Of a stretch of 6,179 bases of DNA, positions 1 through 5,842 are shown piece after piece. Both the position numbers and the translations under genes were made by a program. The stretch's first letter is position 1; each line of letters begins with the position of its first letter. The notes beneath the pieces are model-generated. The model was not told the origin of the DNA. It did no database searches and saw only the letters and a list, made by a program, of their open reading frames with translations. Source of the DNA: Balneolales bacterium (GTDB taxonomy: Bacteria; Bacteroidota; Rhodothermia; Balneolales; Natronogracilivirgulaceae); the NCBI GenBank assembly GCA_007131625.1, contig SLQC01000257.1, forward strand, positions 1 through 6,179, written 5' to 3'.

Positions 1-19
1 CCGAATATGCAAACTCCGA

Positions 20-1153
20 TTATCCGAATCGATCGGCCAGACGATTGATCATGTAGCTGCTTTCTTCCAGAGCCTGATCGGCGAATTCGCCGAAGAAATT
101 TGTGATTTGGTTGAACTCCCGGATAAAGCCGTCCCGGTCGTTGTTTTTCACAAGTTCCGCCAGCATTTCATGGTGTTCGAGAAATTCTATCAGGAGCGTT
201 CGACGTTCAAAATTGGAAAACACAATGTCGGCATAGAGTTCGGCATTCTGGGCGAAAATCCGTCCGGTCATCATCAGCTCTGCCCGGTAGATCGGACTCG
301 AAAAATCGGCCATATCTTCCGGTTTGAGATCAAATTCCCGCATGAAAGAACCGTGAAGCAGCGCGACAAAGTGGCGCAGTCCCTGGATCAGGTGCATAGC
401 ACGGTCGTGCTGTTCAGGATCCACAAACTTGAGTCGCATTCCCCAGAGCCGAAACTGCTCAAGCAGCCATTCGTAGTCGGACTCACCCCTTCCGTGGCAA
501 ACCATCATCAGCTGCCTTGAAACGTTGTCCACATCGGGTCCATGCATCGGGTGCAGGGCGACAACCGGACCTTTATGGGCGTTCATCATGGCATCCAGAA
601 TGTGTGATTTGTTACTGGTAAAATCAGCCAGGATTGTTTTTTTGTCGAGATACGGGGCAATGCGGTTGATAACCTCCTCGGTAATCTTGATCGGGACGGT
701 GATGATTACCAGGTCCTTATCGCGGGTGAGCTCTTCAACCTGGTCCCAGTCGTCCCGGTCCAGCAGGGTAACACGGTGTCCGGAAAATCCGGCGATGCGT
801 GAATATAGTGATCCCATCTCGCCCCGTCCCCCCACCAGCAGGATATTCTTGGTGCCGGAAGTTGTCTGGGGGAATGCCGATTCCGACTGATAGGAACGGG
901 ATGAGCTCATGATCATGCGCAGAAAATCCTCGGCCCAGTCGACATTGAGTCCCAATACTTTCGCCTTTTCACGAAAATCGGCGATTTTATCATCCTCCCG
1001 GTTGGCCACAAAAATGGGAAGTTTATTTTGTATTTTGGTATCGATTACCTTTTTGACGGTATCGTTGCGTTCGCGCAACAGATGTAATATTTCGTTGTCA
1101 ATATCATCAATCCGATCGCGAAAGGAGTTCAGGCTGCTTTGGTTTGCGTGCAT
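20..1153 (-). CDS. tyrA: Bifunctional chorismate mutase / prephenate dehydrogenase (T-protein)
   Basis: This cytosolic enzyme converts chorismate to prephenate and then oxidatively decarboxylates prephenate to 4-hydroxyphenylpyruvate, the committed route to tyrosine. At 377 residues it is close to E. coli TyrA (about 373). Residues 8-90 form an AroQ-type chorismate mutase domain. By eye it keeps R12, R29, K40, R52, E53 and Q89, which align at a constant +1 offset with the active-site residues of the E. coli P-protein mutase. A linker leads to a Rossmann domain from about 102, with GxGxxG as G109-x-G111-x-x-G114 and an acidic D132 after beta-2, suggesting NAD+ rather than NADP+. The dehydrogenase keeps H201 (in HPMHGPD), H261 (in LRHF) and R298 (in GRIFAQ), matching E. 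coli H197, H257 and R294. The start is the ATG at 1153; the next methionine is residue 80, inside the mutase domain. No Shine-Dalgarno sequence precedes it. The gene is divergent from uvrB. The assignment is firm; the oddity is the lineage. Confidence 0.96.
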   Translation of the reverse strand: MHANQSSLNSFRDRIDDIDNEILHLLRERNDTVKKVIDTKIQNKLPIFVANREDDKIADFREKAKVLGLNVDWAEDFLRMIMSSSRSYQSESAFPQTTSGTKNILLVGGRGEMGSLYSRIAGFSGHRVTLLDRDDWDQVEELTRDKDLVIITVPIKITEEVINRIAPYLDKKTILADFTSNKSHILDAMMNAHKGPVVALHPMHGPDVDNVSRQLMMVCHGRGESDYEWLLEQFRLWGMRLKFVDPEQHDRAMHLIQGLRHFVALLHGSFMREFDLKPEDMADFSSPIYRAELMMTGRIFAQNAELYADIVFSNFERRTLLIEFLEHHEMLAELVKNNDRDGFIREFNQITNFFGEFADQALEESSYMINRLADRFG

Positions 1154-1177
1154 GGGTGCTGATTTGTGATTCTTTAT

Positions 1178-1219
1178 GTAAATAGATGTAATGAATGGAC
1201 GTTATTCATCTCTATTTAC
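1178..1219. repeat. 42-base imperfect inverted repeat upstream of tyrA
   Basis: The outer arms GTAAATAGA (1178-1186) and TCTATTTAC (1211-1219) are perfect 9-base complements. The inner arms ATGAAT (1191-1196) and ATTCAT (1204-1209) are perfect 6-base complements. They are separated by an asymmetric bulge (four bases on one side, one on the other) and a 7-base loop. The structure lies 25 to 66 bases before the tyrA start, so it would be either an operator in DNA or a hairpin in the tyrA 5' leader. It has no run of T after it in the tyrA direction, so it does not look like a terminator. Function is not known. Confidence 0.5.
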
Positions 1220-1227
1220 CGATAAGC

Positions 1228-1257
1228 TTGGTGTTTGTTACAGGTTAACAGTACAAT
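1228..1257 (+). promoter_or_regulatory. Candidate sigma-70-like promoter for uvrB
   Basis: TTGGTG (1228-1233, 3 of 6 to TTGACA) is followed after 18 bases by TACAAT (1252-1257, 5 of 6 to TATAAT). Transcription would begin near 1264 and give a leader of about 55 bases before the uvrB ATG. The -10 match is good and the -35 match is poor. I did not find a clean Bacteroidota-type TTTG / TAnnTTTG pair at the right spacing. This is a weak prediction by eye. Confidence 0.25.
1236..1250. promoter_or_regulatory. Small dyad, possible operator in the uvrB promoter spacer
   Basis: TGTTA (1236-1240) and TAACA (1246-1250) are exact reverse complements around a 5-base centre, and the element lies wholly between the candidate -35 and -10 boxes of uvrB, a usual place for a repressor site. 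It resembles a damage-response box in outline, since E. coli LexA binds CTGT-N8-ACAG, but the match is not exact: here it reads TTGT-N8-AACA, or TTGT-N9-ACAG. A 15-base dyad of this size can arise by chance in AT-rich DNA. Confidence 0.2.
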
Positions 1258-1318
1258 CCGTAAATACCTTGTCGACCAAGTGTAAAATGCAATGATTTAT
1301 TGAATAGAAAAAGAGCAG

Positions 1319-3367
1319 ATGTCAGATTTCAAGCTTGTGACACCCTTTAAACCTGCCGGGGATCAACCGGTTGCGATATCGGAATTGCTCAGCGGTATTG
1401 AATCCGGGGAAAAGTATCAGACACTGCTGGGTATAACGGGATCGGGAAAAACACGCACAATCGCATCAGTAATTGAGAAAACGGGCAAACCGACGCTCGT
1501 TATGAGTCATAACAAGACACTGGCTGCACAGCTTTATCGTGAGCTGAGTGATTTTTTCCCGGACAACTGCGTCGAGTTTTTTATTTCGTACTACGACTAT
1601 TATCAACCTGAGGCGTACATCACCTCGCAAGACAAGTACATTGAAAAGGATTTGTCAATCAATGACGAGATCCAGCGCTTGCGACTTCGTGCGACCAGCT
1701 CGCTGCTTTCCGGCCGGCGCGATGTGATCATCGTCTCATCGGTCAGTTGTATATACGGCATCGGATCGCCGAGTGAATATGAGAAACTGATTATCCGGCT
1801 TAAGGTCGGCGGGGAAATACCAAGAAACAAGCTGCTTTATGACCTGGTTGACCTGCACTACAGTCGGAACGATCATCAGTTTGAACGGGCAAAATTTCGT
1901 GTTCGTGGTGATGTCGTCGATCTTTTTCCTGCCTATTCCGAGCATGCTCTGAGAATATCTTTCTGGGGTGACGAGATCGAGGAGATGAATATGTTTGATC
2001 CTGTGACGGGAGAACTTCTTGAAGAAGTCGATCAGTTTTTCGTTTATCCCGCATCCCACTATGTCACGACCAAAGCCAGATTGAAAACTGCGATTGTACA
2101 GATAAAAGACGAGCTGGAGCTCAGACTGGATGTGCTGCGGTCGGAAGAGAAATTTATTGAGGCGCAGCGGTTGGAACAGCGGACGATGTTTGATATTGAG
2201 ATGATGCAGGAAATTGGTTTTTGCCCCGGAATTGAAAACTACTCACGCTATCTGGCGGGAAGAAAGCCTGAGGAACGCCCGTATTGTCTGTTCGACTACT
2301 TCCCGGACGATTTCCTGCTGGTTGTTGATGAATCGCATCAAACAGTACCGCAAATAGGAGCGATGTACAGCGGAGACCGGTCCCGCAAAATCAACCTCGT
2401 GGAGCACGGATTTCGGCTTCCGTCGGCTCTGGACAACAGGCCGCTTACTTTTAAGGAATGGGAGAGTATGATCCGGCAGTGCATTTTTGTCAGCGCCACC
2501 CCATCCGACTATGAATTGGAAAAATCGGAAGGTGTACTTATAGAACAGATTATTCGTCCGACCGGACTCATGGAACCGGAAATTGAAGTCAGACCGCTGA
2601 AATATCAGATTGACGATATTGTTGGCGAAATACAGAAATCGGTGGAGCTGAAGCAACGGGTATTGTGCCTTACACTTACCAAACGGATGAGCGAAGAACT
2701 GTCGCAGTATCTGAAGGATCTGGGTATTAAAGCAGCTTATATGCACAGCGAACTGGATGCGTTGGAGCGGGTGGAAGTCCTTTTCCGGTACCGACGTGGT
2801 GATTATGACGTGTTAGTAGGAATCAATCTGCTGCGGGAGGGGATCGATATTCCTGAATTGGGTCTTGTTGCGATTCTGGATGCTGATAAAGAGGGGTTCC
2901 TTCGATCTGAAACTTCGTTGTTTCAGATTTCAGGTCGGGCAGCACGGAATGTGGCCGGCCGGGTTATTATGTATGCCGACAAAATCACCGATAGTATGAA
3001 ACGGGTGATTGATGAGACCAAACGGCGTAGAATAATACAGTTACGGTACAACGAAGAGCACAATATTACTCCAGCGACAGTGGCCAAAGAGCTCAAGCCA
3101 TTGATAGATCCCAACCTGATTGGCGCCAAATCATTTGATTTAGAACCGGATTCTGCAGAAACGTCATCGCTGGAACAGATCAAGGTGGCAGACGATGGGA
3201 TTCGTTATAAGGCATCTCCGGCGATGAAAGAGGTGGTTTTTGAGGATAAAAAAGCTTTTATGCAATATCTCCGGGAGGCAATGAAGACGGCGGCATTGAA
3301 TATGGAGTTTGAAGAAGCCGCGCGGATTCGGGATCAGATCGCACAGATGGAGAAGGAGATTGATTGA
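1319..3367 (+). CDS. uvrB: UvrABC excinuclease subunit B (damage-verifying helicase)
   Basis: UvrB receives damaged DNA from UvrA, verifies the lesion by ATP-driven strand probing, and then recruits UvrC for dual incision in nucleotide excision repair. The 682 residues are the expected full length (E. coli 673). Visible motifs in order are: Walker A GITGSGKT (38-45, K44); the beta-hairpin with Y91, Y92, Y94 and Y95 that clamps DNA; the DESH helicase motif (337-340); SATP (392-395); RPTGLMEP (413-420); and motif VI QISGRAAR (536-543) with arginines R540 and R543. The C-terminal UVR helix pair (about 636-682, with EEAARIRDQI) is the UvrC contact. The start is ATG 1319, whose protein begins in the usual SDFKLVTPF-like way. 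AGAG at 1312-1315 is only 3 bases from the ATG, too close for a normal ribosome site. RSETSL and QISGRAARN differ mildly from the common RSERSL and QTIGRAARN. No clear terminator follows. Confidence 0.98.
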   Translation: MSDFKLVTPFKPAGDQPVAISELLSGIESGEKYQTLLGITGSGKTRTIASVIEKTGKPTLVMSHNKTLAAQLYRELSDFFPDNCVEFFISYYDYYQPEAYITSQDKYIEKDLSINDEIQRLRLRATSSLLSGRRDVIIVSSVSCIYGIGSPSEYEKLIIRLKVGGEIPRNKLLYDLVDLHYSRNDHQFERAKFRVRGDVVDLFPAYSEHALRISFWGDEIEEMNMFDPVTGELLEEVDQFFVYPASHYVTTKARLKTAIVQIKDELELRLDVLRSEEKFIEAQRLEQRTMFDIEMMQEIGFCPGIENYSRYLAGRKPEERPYCLFDYFPDDFLLVVDESHQTVPQIGAMYSGDRSRKINLVEHGFRLPSALDNRPLTFKEWESMIRQCIFVSATPSDYELEKSEGVLIEQIIRPTGLMEPEIEVRPLKYQIDDIVGEIQKSVELKQRVLCLTLTKRMSEELSQYLKDLGIKAAYMHSELDALERVEVLFRYRRGDYDVLVGINLLREGIDIPELGLVAILDADKEGFLRSETSLFQISGRAARNVAGRVIMYADKITDSMKRVIDETKRRRIIQLRYNEEHNITPATVAKELKPLIDPNLIGAKSFDLEPDSAETSSLEQIKVADDGIRYKASPAMKEVVFEDKKAFMQYLREAMKTAALNMEFEEAARIRDQIAQMEKEID

Positions 3368-3517
3368 AAGTTATCATTTATTTCCATTTCTTTTATGTGA
3401 TTCGTATTGTAAGCAACTTATATAAATATTCAACTGGCCACTTAAGTACGCTATTCAGGAGTTGATACCAGGTTTTAAAAACGTAACATATTTTTAAAAA
3501 TTTAGAAATTATCAGGA
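3368..3517. other. AT-rich spacer between uvrB and the methyltransferase gene
   Basis: This 150-base stretch is visibly poorer in G+C than either neighbour and carries no reading frame of note. I found no GC-rich hairpin with a T run that would end uvrB, only a short palindrome ACTTAAGT (3440-3447). Its 3' part holds the candidate promoter listed separately. The length suggests that the downstream gene is expressed from its own start rather than as a tight operon with uvrB. Confidence 0.5.
3462..3489 (+). promoter_or_regulatory. Candidate promoter for the methyltransferase gene
   Basis: TTGATA (3462-3467, 5 of 6 to TTGACA) and TAACAT (3484-3489, 4 of 6 to TATAAT) are 16 bases apart, which would place the transcript start near 3496 and leave a leader of about 22 bases. 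In AT-rich DNA such matches occur often by chance, and the promoter consensus of this lineage may differ from the E. coli one. Confidence 0.25.
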
Positions 3518-4066
3518 ATGGGGACCTTATCGTATATAAAGAATTTCTTAAAAGATCCCGGGGTTGCATCTATTACCCCAACATCCCGTTACACCGTAGA
3601 TAGGATATGTCGTTATATTGATTTCGAAAAGGATTTAAGAATAATTGAGTATGGTCCGGCAGACGGGGTTTTTACCAAGGTGCTGCTCAACAAATGTACA
3701 CGCGGATCATCGTTGGTTGCGATTGAAACAAATGACGATTTTGTGAAAGTTTTAAGAAAAATCGATGATGCCCGGCTCAGAGTGGAAAACTGCAGTGCAG
3801 AGAATGTTAGTGAGATCGTCACATCTTTGGGATGGGATACTGTCGACTATATTTTGTCCGGCATCCCGTTCTCATTTCTTGGTGACGAAGTAAAAAATAA
3901 TATTTTAAAACAGTCTGCTAAACTTTTACATGCAGAGGGTGGATTTCTCGGTTATCAGACATCATCACACCTGAAACCCTTTCTGCAAAATCATTTTCCC
4001 GAAGTGGCGACAGAAATGGAGTACAGAAATATCCCGCCGATGTGTATCTATGTAGCAAAAAAGTAG
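3518..4066 (+). CDS. Class I SAM-dependent methyltransferase, PmtA/KsgA-like, substrate unknown
   Basis: This 182-residue cytosolic protein has the pattern of small Rossmann methyltransferases annotated as phospholipid N-methyltransferase-like or rRNA adenine N6-methyltransferase family. An N-terminal segment with FLKDPGVASITPTSR (10-24) precedes SAM motif I, EYGPADG (44-50). The acidic end of beta-2 is AIE (68-70), CSAE (92-95) fits the adenine-contacting loop, and SGIPFSF (114-120) is in the motif IV position. The protein ends with NIPPMCIYVAKK, like the NxPP-x-xVY tail of the PmtA-like group. There are no membrane helices. The start is ATG 3518: an in-frame TAG at 3503-3505 excludes a longer form, and the next methionine is residue 166. 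AGGA touches the ATG with no spacing, so it is unlikely to serve as a ribosome site. GC is about 41% over 480 hand-counted bases, below uvrB. The fold is confident; lipid, rRNA and other substrates all remain open. Confidence 0.85.
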   Translation: MGTLSYIKNFLKDPGVASITPTSRYTVDRICRYIDFEKDLRIIEYGPADGVFTKVLLNKCTRGSSLVAIETNDDFVKVLRKIDDARLRVENCSAENVSEIVTSLGWDTVDYILSGIPFSFLGDEVKNNILKQSAKLLHAEGGFLGYQTSSHLKPFLQNHFPEVATEMEYRNIPPMCIYVAKK

Positions 4067-4083
4067 AAACAGAATAGGTTTTC
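4057..4083 (-). terminator. Weak candidate terminator for the yqeY-cvpA-tyrS transcript
   Basis: Read on the minus strand just after the tyrS stop, GAAAAC (4083-4078) and GTTTC (4070-4066) can pair with one bulged A around a 7-base loop, followed three bases later by six T (4062-4057). The order of stem then T run fits an intrinsic terminator, but the stem is short and AT-rich and would be weak. It overlaps the last codons of the convergent methyltransferase gene. Confidence 0.25.
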
Positions 4084-4084
4084 A

Positions 4085-5299
4085 TTACGGAAAGATCAGT
4101 TTACCAAACTTTCTTTTGCCGACTTTCAATACCATAGTTTTGCCTGCATTCGGTGCTAGCTCAAATTGTGGATCTGTAATCTTCTCTCCGTCGAGACTAA
4201 CCCCGCCCTGGGTGACCAACCTTCGCCCTTCACTGTTGCTGGATGTAAAACCGGTAGATTTCATGAGATCAAGAATGCGATGGGGCCGGTCTGAGTCAAA
4301 TTCAAATTCCGGCATATCGTCTGGCACTTCTTTGTTCACAATGGTCTTTTCAAAATGGGCACGGGCTTCATTTGCTTTTTCGGCGCCATGATACATTTTT
4401 GTGAGAGTCCAGGCCAGTTTATGCTTGGTATTGCGGGGCTCCTGCTTAATCACATCCTTTAATCCGGACAATTCTTCCTGTGAAATATCTGTGAGAAGTT
4501 CGAAATAGGGATATATCAACGCATCAGGAATGGAAAGTGCCTTGCCGTACATTTCCTCAGGTTTATCGTCAATCCCGATATAATTATTATAAGATTTCGA
4601 CATTTTTTGCGTCCCGTCGGTCCCCACAAGCAGCGGCATCATGAGACAAATTTGCTGTGACTGGCCAAATTCACGCTGCAAATGACGTCCTACCAGTAAG
4701 TTGAACTTCTGGTCGATACCTCCCAACTCAATATCCGATTTCAGATGTACAGAATCCTGTCCTTGTGCCAGCGGGTAGAGGAATTCATGGAGAGAAATCG
4801 GGTCATTATTATGATACCGCTTGGAGAAATCATCTCGTTCGATCATCCGGGCTACGGTGTAATGGGATGCAAGTGTGATCACATCCTGAAAATTCATAGG
4901 TGAGAGCCATTCCGAGTTGTAAACAATTTCTGTTTTATCGGGATCCAGTATTTTGGAGGCCTGTTCAAAGTAGGATTTCCCGTTGGCGATGACTTCCTGC
5001 CTGGTAAGAGCGGGGCGGGTCTTGTTGGCACCCGAGGGGTCGCCGATCATGGCCGTGAAATCACCGATGATCAAAATGGCATGATGACCAAGGTCCTGAA
5101 ACTGCCGCATTTTCCGGAGGATCACAGAATGACCGAGATGGAGGTCCGGCCGGGTTGGATCACACCCCAGTTTTACCCGTAACGGAGTGCCGGTTTTATT
5201 CGAATTAGTCAGTTTTACAATGAGTTCTTCCCGCGGCACGATTTCAACGGTACCGCGTTCAATAATATTAAGTTGTTTTTTAATGTCAATAAATGGCAT
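4085..5299 (-). CDS. tyrS: Tyrosyl-tRNA synthetase, TyrZ-like (type 2)
   Basis: This cytosolic class Ic synthetase activates tyrosine with ATP and transfers it to tRNA-Tyr. The 404-residue length and sequence style fit the second bacterial TyrRS type (as in B. subtilis TyrZ and H. influenzae) rather than the E. coli TyrS type. The nucleotide-binding signature HLGH is at 54-57 and KMSKS at 232-236. The tyrosine-pocket pattern Y175, Q179, D182 keeps the Y-x3-Q-x2-D spacing, with Q197 in GGIDQKFN. A C-terminal S4 RNA-binding domain spans about 338-400 (SEGRRLVTQGG at 356-366), so the protein is complete. Two local deviations from the family as I remember it are QGQDS where QGYDS is usual and GGIDQ where GGTDQ is usual. 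The ATG at 5299 lies 4 bases after the cvpA stop, with no Shine-Dalgarno sequence, so translation may be coupled. The gene ends 18 bases from the convergent methyltransferase stop. Confidence 0.97.
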   Translation of the reverse strand: MPFIDIKKQLNIIERGTVEIVPREELIVKLTNSNKTGTPLRVKLGCDPTRPDLHLGHSVILRKMRQFQDLGHHAILIIGDFTAMIGDPSGANKTRPALTRQEVIANGKSYFEQASKILDPDKTEIVYNSEWLSPMNFQDVITLASHYTVARMIERDDFSKRYHNNDPISLHEFLYPLAQGQDSVHLKSDIELGGIDQKFNLLVGRHLQREFGQSQQICLMMPLLVGTDGTQKMSKSYNNYIGIDDKPEEMYGKALSIPDALIYPYFELLTDISQEELSGLKDVIKQEPRNTKHKLAWTLTKMYHGAEKANEARAHFEKTIVNKEVPDDMPEFEFDSDRPHRILDLMKSTGFTSSNSEGRRLVTQGGVSLDGEKITDPQFELAPNAGKTMVLKVGKRKFGKLIFP

Positions 5300-5303
5300 G
5301 GTG

Positions 5304-5840
5304 TTAATCAGTTACATCAGGTATGGAGAGATAGTATTCAACGGAGTCTTTGTACGGTTTGACACCCGGCAACACACGTGCAACGATATCATACGACGCC
5401 GGTGCGACCTTCAACAGGGGTTTGTACATCAGGGATTTTTGTTTGACTTCATTATTCGGAAAACCGAATCCGGCGAGAAAGATAAGGGTGATGCTGACGA
5501 AAAGGCTGCTTTTGATTATGCCGAAGAGAGAGCCGAAAAGTCTGTTGGGAGTACTCAGCAACAGCAGTTGTATCAGGTTGTCGAAATAAATGATACCAAC
5601 CTGTACGGTGATAATAGCCAGGATAAAAAGGAGGGCGAAAGCAAAGTAAGGTAGATATTCAGCGGGGGCGTCCAGCAATAACTTAATCCATGAAGCGACA
5701 ACATCGGCGTATTGAAAGGCTATAAATACGGCAAGAACGAGGCCGACAATTCGAAAAACTTCTTTAACAAGGCCGTTTTGAAACCCTTTCCAGGCAAAAT
5801 AAAGAATAAAAAAACCGGCAATGCCATCCAAAAGGCTCAT
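5304..5840 (-). CDS. cvpA: CvpA family inner-membrane protein
   Basis: This is a 178-residue hydrophobic protein of the CvpA (colicin V production) family, a conserved membrane protein linked in various bacteria to envelope homeostasis and toxin or colicin export, with no settled biochemical activity. Four likely membrane segments are at about residues 5-20, 28-47, 62-86 and 103-127. The family's early glycine motif is seen as GFQNGLVKE (19-27), and the hallmark stretch before the fourth helix as NRLFGSLFGIIK (99-110). The C-terminal 50 residues are polar and probably cytosolic or periplasmic. The length is typical (about 160-190). The start is ATG 5840, two bases after the yqeY stop, with only GGGA five bases before the ATG as a possible weak ribosome site. 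The placement between yqeY and tyrS with 2- and 4-base gaps argues for one operon. The family call is strong; a specific role here is unknown. Confidence 0.9.
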   Translation of the reverse strand: MSLLDGIAGFFILYFAWKGFQNGLVKEVFRIVGLVLAVFIAFQYADVVASWIKLLLDAPAEYLPYFAFALLFILAIITVQVGIIYFDNLIQLLLLSTPNRLFGSLFGIIKSSLFVSITLIFLAGFGFPNNEVKQKSLMYKPLLKVAPASYDIVARVLPGVKPYKDSVEYYLSIPDVTD

Positions 5841-5842
5841 AG

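Larger units (their letters stand above)
1154..1318. promoter_or_regulatory. Divergent tyrA-uvrB intergenic control region
   Basis: This 165-base gap separates two start codons that point away from each other, so it must hold the promoters of both genes unless they are read from inside a neighbour. It is more AT-rich than the flanking genes. It contains two inverted repeats (listed separately), and the word GTAAATA at 1178-1184, at 1213-1219 (reverse complement) and at 1260-1266. TGTAAA also occurs at 1177-1182 and 1281-1286. I could not pick a convincing tyrA promoter on the minus strand. That it controls both genes is inferred from layout. Confidence 0.6.

Noticed and set aside
17..31. CGATT-N5-AATCG stem at the tyrA 3' end, considered as a terminator
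   Set aside because: The stem has only five pairs, overlaps the last codons, and no T run follows it on the minus strand within the window.
107..1169. Three plus-strand open frames opposite tyrA (107-520, 525-890, 909-1169)
   Set aside because: They lie antisense to a well-recognised gene, their translations are rich in Arg and Ser with no family pattern, and they are ordinary shadows of the tyrA codons.
1174..1209. 11-codon minus-strand mini frame before tyrA, considered as an attenuation leader peptide
   Set aside because: It has no tyrosine codon and only one phenylalanine codon, no ribosome site of note, and no terminator hairpin with a T run follows it.
1268..1280. CTTG-TCGAC-CAAG palindrome between the genes
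   Set aside because: The four-base arms are too short to distinguish from chance.
1177..1286. TGTAAA half-sites reminiscent of the E. coli TyrR box
   Set aside because: The TyrR box needs TGTAAA-N6-TTTACA. The facing halves here are about 30 bases apart or point the same way, and TyrR is a gammaproteobacterial regulator.
1603..3183. Minus-strand open frames inside uvrB, the longest 2243-2746 (167 residues)
   Set aside because: All are embedded in the conserved uvrB coding region, and their translations show no recognisable domain.
4088..4115. GAAAG...CTTTC stem followed by TTTT on the plus strand, considered as the methyltransferase terminator
   Set aside because: The stem is five AT-rich pairs with a long loop, lies inside the conserved tyrS coding end, and the T run is broken; codon content explains it.
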